From the NCBI GenBank assembly GCA_013694945.1, contig JACDBM010000135.1, forward strand, positions 1-8,895: a stretch of 8,895 nucleotides of DNA. The letters are read 5' to 3'. The stretch's first letter is position 1, and each line of letters opens with the position of its first letter. A program made the translations under genes and the position numbers. Positions 6,228-8,895 of the stretch are shown one piece after another. The notes under the pieces were generated by a model that made no database searches, was not told where the DNA came from, and saw nothing but the letters and a program-made list of their open reading frames with translations. This stretch comes from Chthoniobacterales bacterium. GTDB lineage: Bacteria > Verrucomicrobiota > Verrucomicrobiia > Chthoniobacterales > UBA10450.

Positions 6228-7703
6228 CTATGGCTCGAGATCATAGACCTCCACGAGGCCCACGCCTTGGGTATTATTCGCCCCACGAACAATGGCAGTG
6301 TAGTTACCAGGAGCGAGTGTCGCGACGACCGCGCTTTCCCGGGAGTCGCTCGGTGCCACAGTGCTCGCGATGATCTCTGCCTTTTGGTTGTTCAGCGCCC
6401 AATCATCGTTAGACGCGACCAACTGTCCGGCGCTGTTGTACATAGCCAGGGTTGGATTGCTCAGCGCGTTACCGACCGCGCCACTCAGCGACGGCCCGAG
6501 TGCTCGCACGATTACTTTCTTACCCGTCGCGCCTTGCACGATGAGGCCCCCGATAAGCACCTCTTCATCAACCCCAATGCGGCCGCGCGTGGAGAGGTTC
6601 ACCATCCGGGTGCTCGGCGCATCGAGCTCGTAAACTTCGACCAATGCGATTCCCTGGGTGTTGCCCCGTCCGCGCACCAAGGCGGTGTAATTACCGGGCG
6701 CGAGCGTCGCGATCACTGCCGCCTCGTGGGTTTGACCTGGCGCAACGCCAGACGCGCTGATCTCAGCCGCCTGAAGGCTGGTTTGCCAGTCGTCGTTCTC
6801 CGCGATCCTGCCCGTCGGGCCGTGCAATTCAAGAACTGGATCCGACATCGCTCCCGCGATGCCGTTCAGGGCCAGCGAAGGCCCCATGGCTCGAATGATT
6901 AGCTTCTTCGGTTGCGAACCTTTGATGATGAAGCCGCCGATCAAAACCTCGTCGTTCAGACCCACTTTCATGCGCGTGGAGATATTCGCGAGGCGCGAAG
7001 GATTGCTTGTCGGGGAAGGGGTGGACGTCGGCGCAGGCGCTGGTGCCGGCACCCCATACATGGCTTGAGCGCCCGCGATGTCATCCGGAGCGAGAACGTC
7101 ACGGTTGCTGATCACCGCATTCATGATCGCATCCCCGAGGACATGATTTAGTCCAATCGCATGCCCGAGCTCGTGCAGGAAAACACGCCGGATATCGGCG
7201 ATGCAAGTGCCGGTGGTTGCAAAGCGAAGAGGGCCTCGATACGAATCGAACTTCTGCGCCTTGTTCAAAAGCACATCGGCCTCGATCAGGTTTGAACCCT
7301 GCATGATGTAATACGCCACGCCGAGAGTCCCGCTGCCGAAACTCTGTCCAAAAATATCAGGGGCGAAGACCACAGAGTTGACGCGATCCCCCGAAGAAGC
7401 AGGAGCGGTGGAGTTCATGACGCCGCTCAACTGGATGCGCTGCACCCTCTCATTCCACATCGAAAGCACCGGAGCTACCGCGCTGTTCCAGGAGGTGTTC
7501 CCATCGGCGAGCGGAACGTTTGAACTCCCAAGACCGAGTTGCAGCACAATGCTCCCGGAAGCCCACGTTTTCCCGTTAAGGCTATACGCCCCTGCCTCCT
7601 TCACGAATGTGACGCTCGCGAGGGAGGCGATCACAAGGATTGGCCGCAGGATCCCGGCAGCGCGTTGCAGGAGGTTTGTCCAAGCAGGAGTGCGGCCGTT
7701 CAT
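6228..7703 (-). CDS. secreted matrixin-family (M10-like) zinc metalloprotease with two C-terminal repeat modules (matrixin 2)
   Basis: The product has 491 residues from ATG 7703. A long n-region is followed by a hydrophobic segment (RPILVIASLASVTFV, 20-34) and a cleavage zone near EAGAYS (36-41). The protease domain spans about 40-217: IEADVLLNKAQKFDSYRGP (140-158), then HELGHAIGLNH (177-187), giving zinc ligands His177, His181 and His187 with Glu178, and Met-turn AIMNA (192-196). LAPDDIAGAQAMYG closes the domain. A Pro/Ala/Ser/Thr linker (219-235) separates it from two repeat modules (237-360, 366-490). No propeptide cysteine switch is present. It shares domain order and motif spacing with matrixin 1, so the two are paralogues. 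The in-frame sequence upstream of 7703 lies in the intergenic hairpin region and is rejected. No Shine-Dalgarno sequence is present; a 10-bp palindrome TTTCTAGAAA (7706-7715) sits just before the ATG. Secreted proteolysis is likely; the substrate is unknown. Confidence 0.9.
   Translation of the reverse strand: MNGRTPAWTNLLQRAAGILRPILVIASLASVTFVKEAGAYSLNGKTWASGSIVLQLGLGSSNVPLADGNTSWNSAVAPVLSMWNERVQRIQLSGVMNSTAPASSGDRVNSVVFAPDIFGQSFGSGTLGVAYYIMQGSNLIEADVLLNKAQKFDSYRGPLRFATTGTCIADIRRVFLHELGHAIGLNHVLGDAIMNAVISNRDVLAPDDIAGAQAMYGVPAPAPAPTSTPSPTSNPSRLANISTRMKVGLNDEVLIGGFIIKGSQPKKLIIRAMGPSLALNGIAGAMSDPVLELHGPTGRIAENDDWQTSLQAAEISASGVAPGQTHEAAVIATLAPGNYTALVRGRGNTQGIALVEVYELDAPSTRMVNLSTRGRIGVDEEVLIGGLIVQGATGKKVIVRALGPSLSGAVGNALSNPTLAMYNSAGQLVASNDDWALNNQKAEIIASTVAPSDSRESAVVATLAPGNYTAIVRGANNTQGVGLVEVYDLEP
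6231..6995 (-). repeat. two tandem C-terminal modules of matrixin 2
   Basis: Module 1 (6624-6995, residues 237-360) and module 2 (6231-6608, residues 366-490) are closely related. Shared segments include STR-x-x-x-G, EVLIGG-F/L-I, KK-L/V-I-I/V-RA-M/L-GPSL, N/S-DDW, ATLAPGNYTA-L/I-VRG and NTQG-I/V-x-LVEVY. They are more similar to each other than the two modules of matrixin 1, and similarity is also visible in the DNA (for example GTGTAATTACCGGGCGCGAG against GTGTAGTTACCAGGAGCGAG on the plus strand). This suggests a recent internal duplication or gene conversion. Confidence 0.85.
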
Positions 7704-7886
7704 AATTTCTAGAAAGCAGGTCGCGTGCTCGGGACGTCGCGATTCCGGCCCGTATCTGAACGTGAATCTGCTCCGGCGCCCGGCCGGGCGAGTTGATCTT
7801 CCTAAACGAAATCGAGTGCGCCCCTCGGCGGGGAATTCCGTTGAACGCAGATACGCGCGGGGTAGCGCGCAAATTCTGTGCGCAGA

Positions 7887-7905
7887 CGAACGCATTCTGC
7901 GTTCG
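7887..7905. repeat. perfect hairpin A, 8-bp stem and TTC loop
   Basis: CGAACGCA pairs fully with TGCGTTCG around a three-base TTC loop. The core CGCATTCTGCG is the reverse complement of the core of hairpin B, 30 bp further on. Confidence 0.75.
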
Positions 7906-7926
7906 GCCCAGAGTCAGAATCGGAGA

Positions 7927-7943
7927 CGACGCAGAATGCGTCG
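7927..7943. repeat. perfect hairpin B, 7-bp stem and GAA loop
   Basis: CGACGCA pairs fully with TGCGTCG around a three-base GAA loop. The loop is complementary to the loop of hairpin A, as expected if A and B are one repeat unit in opposite orientations. Hairpin C follows directly and shares base 7943. Confidence 0.75.
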
Positions 7944-7996
7944 CCCGGCGCGGAGAATCCGGGCGCTACTCAAACCAGACCCGCGTCACATGCGCA

Positions 7997-8524
7997 CTAC
8001 GGCACGATGAAGATCTGCTGCGTGTACGGATCTTTCGCCTTGTCTCCCGACTTGTAGCCGGTCACGTCGACGATTCCCCCGTTGGGATCGATACTGTAGA
8101 CGTAGCCCGGTTTTCCCGGCACCGCCCTGGCGGTCGGGAATTCTCGCGTTGACGGAGCGGCTGTCGAACGCGGCGAAGCGCGCGGCGAGGGTGTTGGTTG
8201 CGGGGGGCTCTCCGGCTCGGTTCGAGCCAATCGGCCCGGCGTCGGAGTTGGCGAAGTGACGCGGTTACGCGGGACGATGCGCTGGTTCGGAGGAGGTGTG
8301 GCTGTCGGGATTACGACCGGCCGGCCGGGATAGAGCACGTCCGACGTGGCGTACTCGCTGGTAGTCGTAGTCGTGGTTGTCGTCTCTGGCGCGTCGATGC
8401 GCTCCCGGACATATCGAGCCGGAGTATCGATGACCCGAAACGTCGTGACCGCAGCTCGCTTGACGCTGTGACAGCCGGTAAAAACCATGCAGCCCAAGAG
8501 CACGGATCGTGCAATCGATATCAT
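7997..8524 (-). CDS. small proline/threonine-rich lipoprotein, hypothetical
   Basis: The product has 175 residues. The N-terminus MISIARSVLLGCMVFTGCHS is a lipoprotein signal, with a lipobox FTGC placing the lipidated cysteine at residue 18. A run of eight threonines follows (48-55), then a Pro/Thr/Ser/Arg-rich low-complexity linker (about 68-130). The C-terminal segment (about 135-175) is compact: PGKPGYVYSIDPNGGIVDV, then SGDKAKDPYTQQIFIVP. This last part looks like the conserved functional piece, held away from the membrane by the disordered linker. ATG 8524 is well supported: it opens the lipoprotein signal and has AGAAGG 6 bases upstream. An in-frame ATG at 8566 would add a charged, non-signal stretch. 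I recognise no enzymatic motif. The function is unknown; an envelope structural or anchoring role is a guess. Confidence 0.82.
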   Translation of the reverse strand: MISIARSVLLGCMVFTGCHSVKRAAVTTFRVIDTPARYVRERIDAPETTTTTTTTSEYATSDVLYPGRPVVIPTATPPPNQRIVPRNRVTSPTPTPGRLARTEPESPPQPTPSPRASPRSTAAPSTREFPTARAVPGKPGYVYSIDPNGGIVDVTGYKSGDKAKDPYTQQIFIVP

Positions 8525-8530
8525 GACCCG

Positions 8531-8536
8531 CCTTCT
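8531..8536 (-). promoter_or_regulatory. Shine-Dalgarno sequence of the lipoprotein gene
   Basis: On the minus strand AGAAGG is followed by six bases (CGGGTC) and then the ATG at 8524. This is the only clear Shine-Dalgarno sequence in the window and it decides the start codon of the lipoprotein. Confidence 0.65.
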
Positions 8537-8591
8537 AGATCGTTTTTCGTGCGAACGCCAGAGCATTCGTCCTTCAGCGAGGGCACCGTTT

Positions 8592-8895
8592 TTAGCGCGC
8601 TGGCACCGGGTAAACCGCCGGACTCACGTTACCATCTTGATCAATCGCGCACACGCCGAAAACAAAGTGATCTTTCGATACCTTTTCGACGGTGTACTGC
8701 GTTGCGTTCCCGGCGAAGACAGACTGCTGCCAGAGCGGCGCGGTCGTCTCGCGCCAGAGTATTGATAACCATCGACGTCCGGCTCGGTGTTTGCCTGCCA
8801 CTGCAAGGTCGTGTTGTTCGTGAGTTCTTTCGTTTCGATTTTCACCTCCCGCGGAACAGCAGGCGCCAAGGCTAGCGCTCCGAGCGCCGTGCGAC
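8592..8895 (-). pseudogene. C-terminal end of an M28-like zinc aminopeptidase, frameshifted and cut by the window edge
   Basis: Two minus-strand frames together give one continuous protein tail. The first, open from the window edge, reads ALGALALAPAVPREVKIETK, then LTNNTTLQWQANTEPDVDGYQ. The second, ending in TAA at 8592-8594, reads ILWRETTAPLWQQSVFAGN, then HFVFGVCAIDQDGNVSPAVYP. This is a fibronectin III-like beta domain of the kind that ends many acidobacterial and verrucomicrobial M28 family peptidases (W..N.EPD..GY...WRETT...W, FGV.A.D.DGN.S). The frames join at 8761-8764, where minus-strand CAATAC stands where CAAATAC is needed: one A appears to be missing from a short homopolymer. Either the gene is newly inactivated near its 3' end or the base is a sequencing or assembly error. 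The catalytic domain is outside the window, so M28 membership is an inference from the tail alone. The lipoprotein gene starts 67 bp downstream. Confidence 0.65.

Larger units (their letters stand above)
7704..7996. repeat. intergenic hairpin cluster (REP/MITE-like) between lipoprotein and matrixin 2 genes
   Basis: This 293-bp gap contains no convincing gene. Its right part is dense in short hairpins. Hairpin A (7887-7905) has an 8-bp stem, CGAACGCA-TTC-TGCGTTCG. Hairpin B (7927-7943) has a 7-bp stem, CGACGCA-GAA-TGCGTCG. Hairpin C (7943-7964) has a 6-bp GCCCGG/CCGGGC stem with a 10-nt loop. Weaker ones are CGCGC/GCGCG (7854-7869), GCGCA/TGCGC (7867-7883) and CCCC/GGGG (7821-7833). A and B share the core CGCATTCTGCG in opposite orientation, so A and B can also pair with each other. 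GAACGCAG at 7843-7850 repeats part of the core. This architecture fits a repeated extragenic palindrome or small non-autonomous element. Other genomic copies cannot be seen here. The left part (7704-7800) probably holds the matrixin 2 promoter, which I cannot locate. Confidence 0.6.

Noticed and set aside
6128..6292. N-terminal extension of the TIMP-like protein
   Set aside because: It would overlap the end of matrixin 2 and precede a perfect signal peptide that starts with its own ATG at 6127.
6195..6902. 235-codon plus-strand open frame opposite matrixin 2
   Set aside because: It is antisense to the conserved repeat modules, and its translation has no signal, motif or hydrophobic pattern. 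The minus-strand frame carries clear conserved motifs.
7704..7895. N-terminal extension of matrixin 2 into the hairpin region
   Set aside because: The extension is Arg-rich, encodes the intergenic repeat and would bury the signal peptide.
7820..7964. CRISPR array
   Set aside because: The palindromic units are short, occur once in each orientation and have no regular spacers or nearby cas genes.
8360..8385. DNA microsatellite behind the poly-Thr run
   Set aside because: Threonine codons are mixed at the third base, so the DNA is not a simple tandem repeat.
8198..8875. 225-codon plus-strand open frame opposite the lipoprotein and M28-like tail
   Set aside because: It is very Arg/Ser-rich, as expected for an antisense reading of high-GC coding DNA, and it crosses two minus-strand genes.

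Overview
The window looks like a chromosomal segment of a soil-type Verrucomicrobiota bacterium, probably near Chthoniobacterales (Spartobacteria). That placement is inferred. It rests on secreted matrixin proteases whose C-terminal modules begin ANISTR..VG..D.VLIGGFI..G and contain IRALGPSL, on a lipoprotein with a PGKPGYV...DPYT..IF.VP tail, on a moderately high GC content, and on the rarity of clear Shine-Dalgarno sequences. No rRNA, tRNA, transposase, phage gene or CRISPR array is visible.

Layout. Positions 1-986 (+) hold the 3' end of a TesA-like SGNH/GDSL esterase, coupled through an ATGA overlap to a short-chain dehydrogenase. From 1033 almost everything is on the minus strand. A DsbD/ScsB-type transmembrane thiol reductant transporter (3791 to 1635) overlaps by 4 bases with a secreted redoxin (1638 to 1033), forming a cell-envelope redox pair. 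A 75-residue secreted or membrane-anchored protein (3874-4101, +) diverges from dsbD. Next comes a three-gene secreted-protease block, in transcription order: matrixin 2 (7703 to 6228), a signal-peptide protein with a TIMP/NTR-like strand pattern (6127 to 5525), and matrixin 1 (5553 to 4117). Upstream of that block lie a small lipoprotein (8524 to 7997) and the frameshifted C-terminal end of an M28-like peptidase (8895 to 8592).

How the parts may work together. DsbD would carry reducing power from cytoplasmic thioredoxin across the membrane to the neighbouring redoxin, which keeps one cysteine at the thioredoxin active site (CPFV) and has a second at its C-terminus. Both matrixins have a signal peptide, a HExxHxxGxxH zinc site and a Met-turn. 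Neither has a cysteine-switch propeptide, and each ends in two copies of a module of about 120-125 residues. The protein between them is a candidate dedicated partner or inhibitor; this is a hypothesis. The 293-bp gap 7704-7996 holds a cluster of short hairpins, two of which are near-inverse copies of each other, resembling a REP/MITE-like intergenic element.

The most notable unexplained items are the possible matrixin/TIMP-like pair, the shared C-terminal module, and the hairpin cluster.
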